Source: Stomorhina lunata (taxonomy: Eukaryota > Arthropoda > Insecta > Diptera > Rhiniidae). From it: a stretch of 64,000 nucleotides of DNA. The DNA is taken from assembly GCA_933228675.1 (NCBI GenBank), contig OW121740.1, forward strand, positions 133,383,440-133,447,439, written 5' to 3'. The position numbers were made by a program, and so were the translations under genes. The notes beneath the pieces were generated by a model that worked only from the letters and a program-made list of their open reading frames with translations, did not search any database and was not told the DNA's origin. Of this stretch, positions 33,950-46,411 are shown piece after piece; position 1 is the stretch's first letter, and the number at the start of each line of letters is the position of its first letter.

Positions 33950-36190
33950 TGAAGAAAATTAAACTCTTCTTAAAAAAAACCGATATTTCAAATTTTCTAT
34001 AGAAAAATTTTACATAATCAAAGTTTTCAATAGAAAATTTTACGATATTTAAAATTTTTATAGAAAATTTTATGATATTTCAAATTTTCTATAGAAAATT
34101 TAAGATACTAAACATATTCTATCAGGTATGTGATGGACATTTTCGTTTTGAAATCGATCGATTTCAGTCATATTTTTTAGCTAATTTTCGGTTATTTCCC
34201 CCAAAAATAATGAAAATTTTGGCTTTAATCCTTTTGACTGATATTTTATCTTTCATTTGGTTTCAGTTTTTTGGGGAAATAACCGAAAATCTCAAAAATA
34301 TATCTCAAAAATATATCTGAAATCGATCGATTTGAAAACGATCGTTTTCCATCACATACCTGTATAAAACATTTTGCTATTTTATAAATTTTCTATAGAA
34401 TTTTTTACGATATTAAAAGGTTTCTAAGAAATTTTACGATATTTCAAATTATCTGTAGGAAATTTTATGATATTTGAAATTTTGTGAAGAAAATTTTACG
34501 TTATTTGAAATTTTCTGAAGAAAATTTTACGCTATTTAAAAATTTTCTATAGAAAATTTTACGATATTTGAAATTTTCTATAGAAAATTTTACGATATTT
34601 GAAATTTTCTATAGAAAATTTTACGATATTTGAGATTTTCTATAGAAAATTTTACGATATTTGAAATTTTCTATAGAAAATTTTACGATATTTGAAATTT
34701 TCTATAGAAAATTTTACGATATTTGAAATTTTCTATAAAAAATTTTAAGATATAGAAAATATTCTATAAAACACTTTACAATATTATAAATTTTCTATAG
34801 GAAATTTTATGATATTTAAAATTTTCTATAGAAAATTTTACGATATTTAAAATTTCATATAGAAAGTTTTACGATATTTTAAATTTTCTATAAAAATTTT
34901 TACGATATTTCAAATTTTCTGAAGAAAATTTTACGATATTTAAATTTTCTATTTAAATTTTAAATTTTAATTTTTCAATAGAAAATTGTACAATATTTGA
35001 TATTTCCTATAGAAATTTTACGATATTTAAATTTTTTTTTAGAAAATTTTACGATATTTTAAATTTTTCATAGAAAATTTTACGATATTTGAAATTTTCT
35101 ACAGAAAATTTTACGATATTTCAAATTTTCTACACAAAATTTTACTATATTTGAATGTTCTATAGAATATTTTATGATATTTGAAATTTTCTATAGAACA
35201 TTTAATTCTTCAATAGAAAATTTTACGATATTTGAAATTTTCTATAAACAATTTTACGATATTTGAAGTATTCTATGATATCTAAAGTTTTCTGTAGAAA
35301 ACTTTACGATATTTCAATTTTTGCAATAAAAAATTTTACGATTTTTGAAATTTTCTGTAAAAAATTTTTTGATTTTAGAAACGTTCTATGAACATATTAC
35401 GATATTTAAAATTTTTTATAGACAATTTTACGATATTTGAAATTTTCTATAAAAAATTTTACAATATTTTAAATTTTTTTAAAAAAATTTAACGATATTT
35501 GAAATTTTCTATAGAAAATTTTATGATATTTGAAGTTTTCTATAGAATATTCTATGATATTTAAAGTTTTCTATAGAAAATTTTACGATATTTAAATTTT
35601 TGCAATAGAAAATTTTACGATTTTTGAAATTTTCTATAAAAAATTTTTGATTTTAAAAACTTTCTATGAAAATATTACGATATTTAAATATTTTTAAAGA
35701 CAATTTTACGATATTTGAAATTTTCTATAAAAAATTTTACAATAATTTAAATTTGTTTAAGAAAATTTTACGATTTTTGAAATTTGCTATAGAAAATTTT
35801 ACGATATTTGTAGTTTTCTATAGAATATTCTATGATATTTAAATTTTTCTATAAAAAATTTTACGATATTTCAATTTTTCACTAGAAAATTTTACGATTT
35901 TTGAAATTTTCTATAAAAAATTTTTTGATTTTAAAAACTTTATATGAAAATATTACGATATTTTAAATTTTCTATAGACAATTTTACGATATTTGAAATT
36001 TTCTGAAAAAAATTTTACAATAATTTAAATTTGTTTAAGAAAATTTTACGATATTTGAAATTTTCTATGGAAAATTTTAAGATATTTGAAATTTTGTGTT
36101 ATAGACTTTTAAGATATTTCAAATTTTCGATTGGAAATTTTACGATATTATAAATTTTCCTTAGAGAATTTTACTATATTAGTTTATGCT
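33950..36190. repeat. 31-bp tandem array in intron 7, second part
   Basis: About 65 copies of ATTTGAAATTTTCTATAGAA followed by AATTTTACGAT. The stretch 34550-34740 is nearly perfect (about six identical units). Two larger blocks of about 300 bp near 35260-35560 and 35540-35860 repeat the same string of variants (GAAGTTTTCTATAGAATATT, TTTTTGCAATAG, TTTTTTGATTTTA), showing higher-order duplication. It is interrupted by a hairpin MITE at 34123-34362. Confidence 0.93.
34123..34362. mobile_element. 240-bp hairpin MITE inside the array
   Basis: It begins CAGGTATGTGATGGA and ends with the reverse complement TCCATCACATACCTG (one extra base variation inside). The next block, TTGAAATCGATCGATTTCA, pairs with TGAAATCGATCGATTTGAAA, and TTTTCGGTTATTTCCCC pairs with GGGGAAATAACCGAAAA, so nearly the whole element folds back. 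TAT flanks both sides. It clearly postdates the array copies it interrupts. Confidence 0.85.
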
Positions 36191-36370
36191 GTAATAAAAT
36201 TTACCAGTAAATTATAAAATTAAGCCCCAAGAATATTTTTATTTCAATTTTTTTTTAAACAATTTCCAACCATTAAAACAACTATACCCCAATATTTAAA
36301 GACTACTTGTAATGATAGTGACTAATTTTTTTAACGCATGTAATCTGATGAAACTGATGCATTATTCCAG

Positions 36371-36526
36371 CTCATATGGTTCGTGTCGATGAATCCGGTT
36401 ATCCAGTTACGTATGAGGCACGTGGTTTGGCTGAAAATCAAATGTATGAATTTTGGGTTTCTGCCTCAACATCTGTGGGCGAAGGAGAACCAACATCTGT
36501 GGTGGCACAAGCCACAAATACACGTG
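36371..36526 (+). CDS. Dscam4: Dscam4-like exon 8: second half of FN4
   Basis: With the T left over from exon 7 it reads SHMVRVDESGYPVTYEARG, LAENQMYEFWVSASTSVGEG, EPTSVVAQATNTR. LAENQMYEFWVSASTSVGEGE is the highly conserved FN4 F-G block of Dscam proteins. Acceptor ATTATTCCAG at 36370, donor GTAAGT at 36527, phase 1 on both sides. It is 6.8 kb from the previous exon and 6.2 kb from the next, with tandem arrays in both introns. The frame continues by chance into the intron as far as 36624. Confidence 0.93.
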
Positions 36527-37424
36527 GTAAGTTGAAAATTGAATTTCAATTCAATTCAATTGAATTTTATTTTTATTATTATTTTATCCCTATAGCAAGT
36601 AAGTGTAAGAGTATATGTGTGTAAATGTGTAAAAGTCTCTGTGTATCATATAATTTGCTCACTTTAATGTTTCCCTTTTTTTTGATTCGATTTTATTTTA
36701 TATATTGTCCAACAATCATTGGTATTACTGATTAAATATACAGTTACTTATTTACATACAACATTTATACTGAGAGATACATTTTCAATCTATATTTTAC
36801 ATTTGCCCAGTATTGAAACACACAATTGTAAATATTAGGGTATTCAAATATTTGGGAACTTAAAATATTCAACGAATTTTTTACTCATGGTATGAAAACC
36901 CTAAACAGTGAATATATGTAAAATGAAATTTACTATGGCCAATGTTGTATATATCGTATTGTTGTATTTTATAATTTATGTCCATTTAATTAATTGGCAA
37001 TACAACTACTAATTTTTGTATTATTGTTATAGGTTTACATATACATAGATTTACATACATTTTCAATTTATTATTCTATTTTATTATTTCTACTTAAATT
37101 TTTATTAGCAAAAATCTTTTATTTTTTGTTTGGAAATGGACAAGCTTAAGTTTTAATGTTTCAAATATTTTGGGAAAAAGTTAAGAGCTGTCGTGGAAGT
37201 GGGTGCAATAAAAATGCGTAGGGAGTGCTTGTATTTAAGTATTTATTTATAGGATTAAAAGATTAATAAAGATTGGAAAAGTAGATTTAAGTGCTTATAG
37301 AAAAAGGACATAAATTATATAAGAAGTAAAATTGAATCAAAGTAAGGATACTGAGACTATGGTATAACCGTCTTATGCTTATACTCAGGCTTCAGTTTAA
37401 TATTAAGATAGAACATATATCAAA
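36527..37424. other. 5' part of intron 8
   Basis: AT-rich intronic sequence with no gene, RNA or recognised repeat. Array copies begin at about 37425. Confidence 0.6.
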
Positions 37425-37985
37425 AATTTTATCAAATTTAAAAAAAAATTACAATATTTTAAATTTTCTATAGAAAATTTCACATTTTTTTAAATTTACT
37501 GTAGAAAATTTTATATTTTTATTTTTCTATACAAAATTTTTTGAAATTTTAAATTTTCTATCGAAGATATTTTAAAATTTAAAATATTGTAATATTTGCT
37601 ACAGAAAATTTAAAATATCGTAAAATTTTTAATAGATAATTTAAAATTTCGTAAAATTTTCTATAGAAAATTTGAAATTTTGTAAAATTTTCTATAGAAA
37701 ATTAAAAAATTTTTGAAATTTTATACATAAAATTTTACGATATTTTTAATTTTCTATAGAAAATTTTACGATATTTTTAATTTTTTGTAAAAAATTTTAC
37801 AATACAACAAATTTTATACAGAAAATTTGACGATATATTAAATTTAATATAGAAAATTTTACGATATTTATAATTTTCTATACAAAACTTTACGATGTTT
37901 TAAATTTTCTATTAAAAATGTTACTATATTTTAAATTTGCTATAGAAAATTTTACAATATTTTAAATTTTCTATAGAATATTTTA
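37425..37985. repeat. Diverged array in intron 8, ACGATATT orientation
   Basis: About 17 diverged units of AAATTTTCTATAGAAAATTT plus TACGATATTT, in the same orientation as the intron-6 and intron-7 arrays. Near 37580-37700 some copies read as the opposite orientation (AAAATTTTCTATAGAAAATT with ATCGTAAAATT), so small inversions occur. The strand of the repeat flips to the right of about 38.0 kb. Confidence 0.85.
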
Positions 37986-38059
37986 TGAGAATTGCCGTTT
38001 TTTATACTTTTCACTAAAATGGGTAGTTTTTTAAGGTGTAGTTCTGACATTTAAAAAAA

Positions 38060-41000
38060 ATGTTTGTATAGAAATATTTTTTTTATAAAATTTTGTACAG
38101 AAATTTTTTTATAAAAAAATTTTTTACAAAAGATTTTTCTATAAAATAATATTTTTTTCTATAGAATAATATTTTCTAGAGGCAAATATTTTTTTCGAAT
38201 GTTTTTCTATAGAAAAATATTTTTATAAACATTTCTTTCATAGAAAAATATTTTTATCGAAAATTTTTCGATAGAAAAATATTTTTATCAAACATTTTTC
38301 TAAGGAAAAATATTTTTGTCGAAAATTTTTGTATAGAAAATTTTTTTTAACAGAAAATTTTTCTAAAGAAAAATATCTGTATTGAAAGTTTTTCTGAAGA
38401 AAAATATTTTTATTGAAAATTTTTCTAAAGCAAAATATTTTTATAGAAAATTTTCTATAGAAAAATATTTTTATCGAAAATTTTTCTATAGAAAAATATT
38501 TTATCGAAAATTTTTCTACAGAAAAATATTTTTATCAAAAATTTTTCTATGGAAAAATATTTTTATCGAAAATTTTTCTATAGAAAAATTAATATCTCTA
38601 TCGAAAATTTTTCTATAGAAAATTTAATTATTCTATCGAAAATTTTTCTATAGAAAAATTAATATTTCTATATTTTTCTATAGAAAAATTAAAATTTCTA
38701 TCGAAAATTTTACTATAGAAAAATATTTCTATTGAAAATTTTTCTATAGAAAAATATTTCTATCGAAAATTGTTCTATAGAAAAATAGTTCTATCGAAAA
38801 TTTTTCTATAGAAAAATATTTCTATTGAAAATTTTTCTAAAGCAAAATATTTTTATCCAAAATTTTTCTATAGAAAAATATTTTATAGAAAATTTTTCTA
38901 CAGAAAAATAACTTTATCAAAAATTTTTCTATGGAAATATATTTTTATCGAAAATTTTTCTAGAGAAAAATATTTCTATCGAAAATTTTTTTATGGAAAA
39001 GTACTTTTATTAAAAATTTTTCTATAGAAAAATATTTCTATCGAAAATTTTTCTATAGAAAAATATTTCTATCGAAAATGTTTCTATAGAAAAATATTTC
39101 TATCAAAAATTTTTCTATAGAAAAATATTTCTATCGAAAATTTTTCTATAGAAAAATATTTCTATCGAAAATTTTTCTATAGAAAAATATTTCTATCGAA
39201 AATTTTTCTATAGAAAAATATTTCTATCGAAAATGTTTCTATAGAAAAATATTTCTATCGAAAATTTTTCTATAGAAAAATATTTCTATCGAAAATTTTT
39301 CTATAGAAAAATATTTCTATCGAAAATGTTTCTATAGAAAAATATTTCTATCGAAAATTTTTCTATAGAAAAATATTTCTATCGAAAATTTTTCTATAGA
39401 AAAATATTTCTATCGAAAATTTTTCTATAGAAAAATATTTCTATCGAAAATTTTTCTATAGAAAAATATTTCTATCGAAAATTTTTCTATAGAAAAATAT
39501 TTCTATCGAAAATTTTTCTATAGAAAAATATTTCTATCGAAAAATTTTCTATAGAAAAATATTTCTATCGAAAATTTTTCTATAGAAAAATATTTCTATC
39601 GAAAATTTTTTTATAGAAAAATATTTCTATCGAAAATTTTTCTATAGAAAAATATTTCTATCGAAAATTTTTCTATAGAAAAATATTTCTATCGAAAATT
39701 TTTCTATAGAAAAATATTTCTATCGAAAATTTTTCTATAGAAAAATATTTCTATCGAAAATTTTTCTATAGAAAAATATTTCTATCGAAAATTTTTCTAT
39801 AGAAAAATATTTCTATCGAAAATTTTTCTATAGAAAAATATTTCTATCGAAAATTTTTCTATAGAAAAATATTTCTATCGAAAATTTTTCTATAGAAAAA
39901 TATTTCTATCGAAAATTTTTCTATAGAAAAATATTTCTATCGAAAATTTTTCTATAGAAAAATATTTCTATCGAAAATTTTTCTATAGAAAAATATTTCT
40001 ATCGAAAATTTTTCTATAGAAAAATATTTCTATCGAAAATTTTTCTATAGAAAAATATTTCTATCGAAAATTTTTCTATAGAAAAATATTTCTATCGAAA
40101 ATTTTTCTATAGAAAAATATTTCTATCGAAAAATTTTCTATAGAAAAATATTTCTATCGAAAATTTTTCTATAGAAAAATATTTCTATCGAAAATTTTTC
40201 TATAGAAAAATATTTCTATCGAAAATTTTTCTATAGAAAAATATTTCTATCGAAAATTTTTCTATAGAAAAATATTTCTATCGAAAATTTTTCTATAGAA
40301 AAATATTTCTATCGAAAATTTTTCTATAGAAAAATATTTCTATCGAAAATTTTTCTATAGAAAAATATTTCTATCGAAAATTTTTCTATAGAAAAATATT
40401 TCTATCGAAAATTTTTCTATAGAAAAATATTTCTATCGAAAATTTTTCTATAGAAAAATATTTCTATCGAAAATTTTTCTATAGAAAAATATTTCTATCG
40501 AAAATTTTTCTATAGAAAAATATTTCTATCGAAAATTTTTCTATAGAAAAATATTTCTATCGAAAATTTTTCTATAGAAAAATATTTCTATCGAAAATTT
40601 TTCTATAGAAAAATATTTCTATCGAAAATTTTTCTATAGAAAAATATTTCTATCGAAAATTTTTCTATAGAAAAATATTTCTATCGAAAATTTTTCTATA
40701 GAAAAATATTTCTATCGAAAATTTTTCTATAGAAAAATATTTCTATCGAAAATTTTTCTATAGAAAAATATTTCTATCGAAAATTTTTCTATAGAAAAAT
40801 ATTTCTATCGAAAATTTTTCTATAGAAAAATATTTCTATCGAAAATTTTTCTATAGAAAAATATTTCTATCGAAAATTTTTCTATAGAAAAATATTTCTA
40901 TCGAAAATTTTTCTATAGAAAAATATTTCTATCGAAAATTTTTCTATAGAAAAATATTTCTATCGAAAATTTTTCTATAGAAAAATATTTCTATCGAAAA

Positions 41001-42090
41001 TTTTTCTATAGAAAAATATTTCTATCGAAAATTTTTCTATAGAAAAATATTTCTATCGAAAATTTTTCTATAGAAAAATATTTCTATCGAAAATTTTTCT
41101 ATAGAAAAATATTTCTATCGAAAATTTTTCTATAGAAAAATATTTCTATCGAAAATTTTTCTATAGAAAAATATTTCTATCGAAAATTTTTCTATAGAAA
41201 AATATTTCTATCGAAAATTTTTCTATAGAAAAATATTTCTATCGAAAATTTTTCTATAGAAAAATATTTCTATCGAAAATTTTTCTATAGAAAAATATTT
41301 CTATCGAAAATTTTTCTATAGAAAAATATTTCTATCGAAAATTTTTCTATAGAAAAATATTTCTATCGAAAATTTTTCTATAGAAAAATATTTCTATCGA
41401 AAATTTTTCTATAGAAAAATATTTCTATCGAAAATTTTTCTATAGAAAAATATTTCTATCGAAAATTTTTCTATAGAAAAATATTTCTATCGAAAATTTT
41501 TCTATAGAAAAATATTTCTATCGAAAATTTTTCTATAGAAAAATATTTCTATCGAAAATTTTTCTATAGAAAAATATTTCTATCGAAAATTTTTCTATAG
41601 AAAAATATTTCTATCGAAAATTTTTCTATAGAAAAATATTTCTATCGAAAATTTTTCTATAGAAAAATATTTCTATCGAAAATTTTTCTATAAAAAAATT
41701 AATATTTCTATCGAAAATTTTTCTATAGAAAAATATTTCTATCGAAAATTTTTCTATAGAAAAATTAATATTTCTATCGAAAATTTTTCTATAGAAAAAT
41801 TAATATTTCTATCGAAAATTTTTCTATAGAAAAATTAATATTTCTATCGAAAATTTTTCTATAGAAAAATTAATATTTCTATCGAAAATTTTTCTATAGA
41901 AAAATAAATATTTTTATCGAAAATTTTTCTTTAGAAAAATTAATATTTCTATCGAAAATTTTTCTATAAATAATATTTGATCGAACATTTTTTAATTAAG
42001 AATATCGAAAATTTTTTAATAAAAATTTTTTTTTTTTTTAGAAAAGTTTTCTCTAGAAAAATATTTTTATCGAAAATTTTCACAGAAAAT
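38060..42090. repeat. 4-kb, 31-bp satellite-like array in intron 8 with a homogeneous core
   Basis: The unit is ATTTTTCTATAGAAAAATAT followed by TTCTATCGAAA (31 bp), about 125 copies. Copies left of 38700 are diverged. From about 39010 to 41690 (around 86 units) nearly all copies are identical, with only scattered single-base variants (for example ATGTTTCTATAG at about 39078, 39233 and 39326, spaced by exact multiples of 31). From 41690 to 41960 the unit gains TTAA (35 bp), then decays. Compared with the 25-36 kb arrays the unit is in reverse-complement orientation (TATCGAAAA against TTTTACGATA). Confidence 0.97.
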
Positions 42091-42679
42091 ATTCCCAATT
42101 CGGTTATATTTATTTTAAACAATGTTTACAAAGAAAATAGTGTCGTGGCAACAATGTTCTAGATTATATTTCTTTGATCTCTAAAACTACATATTTTTTG
42201 CTTTAAATTTCATTTTGTTTCTTGTAAATTTTGTTTTTGTATTTTTTTCATTGTCACTAGTTAATATCGTAATATTTACGAAAATTTAAAAAAGTCTTCG
42301 GCTTCTGGTGGTATGGGCTGCCTTCGCCTGCTCTATAGTAGAAGACCATCCGACAGAAGCCAGTTACATACTAATAAATTCACAAAATCAAAATACTATG
42401 ATGCTCAAAGTAAACGTAAACAGTTGGGTTTTATAAACTTTATCGATTTATAGTTTTTTTACTGTCGTGTTAAACAAGAGTTACCTATACTTAAGTTTAC
42501 GCTATAGTCTTATGCTTAATGTCGCTTCCTATACTAATCATCTTATACTCAGAATATTATCAAATCTTAACACTAAAAATGAGTCATAGAGTCTAACTCA
42601 TGCTATCGCTTTGTACTTAACCTTAGCTCTTATACGCATTTAATACTTTAATTTAAACTTTCATCTTATCTTCTTTCAG
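42091..42679 (+). other. End of intron 8, including an array-flanking motif
   Basis: At 42255-42335 lies ACGAAAATTTAAAAAAGTCT, TCGGCTTCTGGTGGTATGGG, CTGCC, of which a close copy is found at 55450-55530 after the intron-12 array. The rest shows no gene. It ends with CTTATCTTCTTTCAG at 42679. Confidence 0.7.
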
Positions 42680-42859
42680 CTCCCGCACGAATTGCTTCCT
42701 TCGGACAGTTGGTACGTAAAGCAGTTGGCATTAGTTTAATATTGGAATGTTTAGCTGTAGGTAATCCCACACCCAGAGCAAGATGGTTGACTAGAGATAG
42801 ACCGGTGACATTTAGTCCTTTTTATGAAGTGACGAATGAAGGAAATTTGAAAATTCACC
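42680..42859 (+). CDS. Dscam4: Dscam4-like exon 9: first part of Ig10
   Basis: With G from exon 8 it reads APARIASFGQLVRKAVG, ISLILECLAVGNPTPRARW, LTRDRPVTFSPFYEVTNEG, NLKIHR. LECLAVGNPTPRARW carries the B-strand Cys and C-strand Trp of the tenth Ig domain, which in Dscam proteins sits between FN4 and FN5. Acceptor TTCTTTCAG, donor GTAAGA at 42860, phase 1 both ends. The following intron is only 104 bp, the second shortest in the window. Upstream lies the 4-kb satellite array. Confidence 0.94.
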
Positions 42860-42963
42860 GTAAGAGTTTTCTGAGTTTTTCTTTTACACAGTCAATTTAA
42901 TTTACTTGAAAATATTTGTTTTTCTGTTTTCTCTTGCAATTTCCCATTCCCATGTCAAAACAG

Positions 42964-43338
42964 GAGTTGAGGGTAGTTTATCAGGAAATTACACATGCAC
43001 AGCGAACAATCTTTTTGGTAGTGATGAGATACAATATCAAGTGATTGCCATGAAACCACCAGCCTCACCACAAATCATTGTACAATACGCATCAGCGGAT
43101 AGTATACGCGTCAGTTGGGATCCACCCGATGATGGTGGTGCACCATTGCAGGGCTACTCGATATCGTATCGTGTGGCCGGTGAGACATGGTCACAAACTG
43201 AATTAATGCCAGAGAATAATGCCTATACCATAACGGGCTTGAAGTGTGGCAATCAGTATATAATAAAAATGTCTGCCCACAATATTGTGGGGGATGGGGT
43301 GTCCAGTGAGGAAATTAATGTCTGGACAAAGGGTAAAG
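42964..43338 (+). CDS. Dscam4: Dscam4-like exon 10: end of Ig10 and FN5
   Basis: It reads VEGSLSGNYTCTANNLFGSD, EIQYQVIAMKPPASPQII, VQYASADSIRVSWDPPDDGG, APLQGYSISYRVAGETWSQT, ELMPENNAYTITGLKCGNQY, IIKMSAHNIVGDGVSSEEIN, VWTKGK. SGNYTC is the F-strand Cys block of Ig10 (NYT is also a glycosylation sequon). PPASPQI starts FN5, with VSWDPPDDGGAPLQGYSISY and LKCGNQYIIKMSAHN as its C and F strands. Acceptor GTCAAAACAG at 42963 (first G of the exon at 42964), donor GTGAGT at 43339, phase 1 both sides. The whole FN5 domain lies in one exon. Confidence 0.95.
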
Positions 43339-43478
43339 GTGAGTTTTTAGAAATAGATTTGTTTTAAATATCTGTATATTTATGTCTCTAAAGAATATAA
43401 GCTAATTTGTTGAACATAAATCATTTTAAAAGTTTTTAATTGTATTTAATTTTTGTTCATATTTTTCATTTTTTTTAG

Positions 43479-43604
43479 CCTCTCAGGCTCCTAACAGCAA
43501 TGAACTAATTGCAACAAATGCTTCATGCGTTAATTTGAAATTGTCTGCCTGGAATAATGGCGGCTGTCCAATTCATCATTTTTCCATTGAACATCGTCCT
43601 TTGG
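43479..43604 (+). CDS. Dscam4: Dscam4-like exon 11: first half of FN6
   Basis: With G from exon 10 it reads ASQAPNSNELIATNASCVN, LKLSAWNNGGCPIHHFSIE, HRPLG. LKLSAWNNGGCPIHHFSIEHR is the C-C' part of FN6; the W-N-x-G-G-C-P pattern is shared by the last FN domain of all Dscam proteins. NAS is a possible glycosylation site. Acceptor TTTTTTTAG at 43478, donor GTAAGT at 43605, phase 1 both sides. This 126-bp exon ends 9.9 kb before exon 12, across an intron holding nested mobile elements and a tandem array. Confidence 0.93.
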
Positions 43605-44629
43605 GTAAGTTTGTTAGTTGTTCATGTATTTTGCATTCACATATACTCATACACATATTTCCGTTATGCTCTAACACATGCATAAAACATTTATACTTAT
43701 GAAGGTGTAGTGTTACTGACTGACTGACACACAGCCAAACGGTAAAAGCTAAAGTGTTAGTTTTGCAAAATATTACTTATTTTTGTAAAATTAGCCGTTT
43801 GGGGGGTTAAAAAGGGGTATATAATTGAGAAAGTAAAGCTATATCTCCGAAACAAAAGGAACCAAACTTGAGTTGAGATCAGAACCAAAATTGAGTTGAG
43901 ATCAGCTACCAAAATATTAAGATATGTGTTTTGTATTTTTTAAAATGGGATGAGTAGGACTTATAAAAGTACTATTGTACTTTTTACAATTTATGGGGAA
44001 AAAAGGGACAAATTGATAACATTGTTTCTAATAAACCAAAAGGGATAGAAACAAAACTAGTACTAAGTTAAGATCTCATATGAAAATAGAAGAATACATA
44101 TCGTCGTGAGGGAGCTTATGTGCTCTATACACCAAAAATGCATTTTGAGAAAATCGATCTTGAAATTTTAATTTAATTTTCCTGAAAAACTATACGACAA
44201 AACTTTTGAGGTTTTTACACCATATATTTGGCTTATAGAGCAAAACAGCAACAAAAAAAATCTGTTTTGAATGATATAGAACAAAACAGACACTATTTAT
44301 CTCAGAAACTAGACGAAATATCATTAACTCAAAATGTGTAAAATGGCGGATACAGCACATAAACTCCCGCACGAAGATATTATATTGGTGCTATTTGAAA
44401 TTCCAAACAAGGGAAATATTAATAAAGATATATCTCAGAAACTGAAAGCGATTTTTTTGTATTTAGATTAGCTATGAAAATAAGGGGATATGTGTTTAGC
44501 ATTTTTTCGAAAATAGGAAAATAAGGGATAAAAAAAGGGTAAAACTAATCGATTAATATTGATAAAATATCAAACAAGTCTTCGGTACTTTTTTGTTTTT
44601 AGGGTAAAAAAGAACAAAAATAAAATTGG
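43605..44629. other. 5' part of intron 11, no gene seen
   Basis: AT-rich sequence with two imperfect internal duplications (CCAAACTTGAGTTGAGATCA and AAATTGAGTTGAGATCAG near 43865-43910; several ATATCTCAGAAACT phrases). The short open frame on the minus strand at 44190-44372 has no recognisable product. Confidence 0.55.
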
Positions 44630-45373
44630 AAAAAAACAAGTAAGAAAGCGCTATAGTCGGTCAAGACCGACCATACCATTCCCTTCACCATTATGGTTAA
44701 AGGTGTTCTTTTTCCTGTATAAAGACAAATATTTGCTAAATTTTGCCATCATACAAACATTTTCTCAAAACTTATATATTTAACCTGTTTCCGTCATTTG
44801 GATTTATATGAGAGCTAGGGTCAGATTATCTTAAAATAAACTCAAAATTTTCATTATCTTTAGATTTACAAGCGTTTTAGCGATTTTTTTGTCTCATTTA
44901 GAGCGTTTTTAAAGAAGAGTTTATATGGGAGCTACGGTCAAATGTGGACCGATTTCAACGAAATTTGGTATAATGATTTTAGTTTACATAAGCAGTATTT
45001 TTTTTAAACTTCATGAAGAAATATTGATATTTGTGGCCAAAATATCATTTCCTGGAAGTGGGACCTATGGGAGGTACTATAAATAATGGACCGATTTTGA
45101 CATATTTTAATAGCCATGGTCCCATTATCAAAAAAAATTATCTGTACCAAATTTCATCAAATTATTTTTAGAATTACGACCTGTAGTTTGATTACAAGGT
45201 TTACATGGGGGTCCAGCCAGCCAGACGGACCGACGGACGGACGGAAGGACATCGCTAAATCGACTCAGAAAGTGATTCTAAGCCTATTGGTATACTAAAA
45301 TATTTCTATGCGTTACATACATCAGCACAAACTTATAATACCCTTTCCACCTATGGTGGTGAAGGGTATAATA
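44630..45373 (+). mobile_element. Dispersed mini-me/Helentron-like repeat, copy B
   Basis: Starts AACAAGTAAGAAAGCGCTAT, AGTCGGTCAAGACCGACCA and ends with the CCACCTATGGTGG hairpin plus TGAAGGGTATAA. Carries GACGGACCGACGGACGGACG near 45225 followed by CATCGCTAAATCGACTCAGA. About 740 bp and similar throughout to the 9020-9800 and 47785-48592 copies, with an internal deletion near 44825. Confidence 0.72.
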
Positions 45374-45464
45374 AAATTAATAGAAAAATCGATTGAGATA
45401 AAATCTAAATTCCTAAAAACCTAAATTCTTAATTCATATGAAATCTTAAGCCGATTGAACGATG

Positions 45465-45760
<296 letters not shown>

Positions 45761-46411
45761 TATGTATATCTGTTTGTACGTCTGTATGTCTGTCTATCAG
45801 TCAGTAGTCAGTCAGTCAATGTGTCTGTCCGTCTGCCTGTTGAAGACACGATAAGTCCTAAACAAAAGCAGACAGATCACTGAAACGTGGCGAAAATATT
45901 CTTAATTTTTTGGAAAATGTTGGTATTGAAATTGGACGAAATCGGTTAACATTTGACTATAGCTCCCCTATAACCTCGCCTAAATGACAAATTGTAACAG
46001 GTATGATGAAAAAATTAAGTATAGAGCAGTTTAACAAAAGCACTAGGCAGAGTACAACATTTCATCGAAATCGGTTTAGATTTAACCATAGCTCACATAC
46101 CAAACACTTACGGAAACAGCCTAAGTTCCACCTAAAATACACTTAAATGCCAATAAATGATAAACTTTAATAACTATGACCAGTAAATTTAGCAAAAAGA
46201 AGTTTTATGTCAATGCCAGCCAGTGTGCAAAATTTTGTCACAATCGGTTACCATTTCATCATAGCTTCCATATAAAAACCCAACGGAAACACAAGTATTC
46301 CAAAAAGAAAGAGGATTTATGTCCGTTTTTTCGTCAAATGAAAGCGCGACTATAACTTTCATAAAAAACACTCCCAGGAACCACTAAAATGCCACAAACG
46401 ATAGTTAAAAG

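Noticed and set aside
39010..41690. CRISPR-like regular repeat
   Set aside because: The period is regular but there are no unique spacers; units are head to tail and the setting is an intron of an animal gene.
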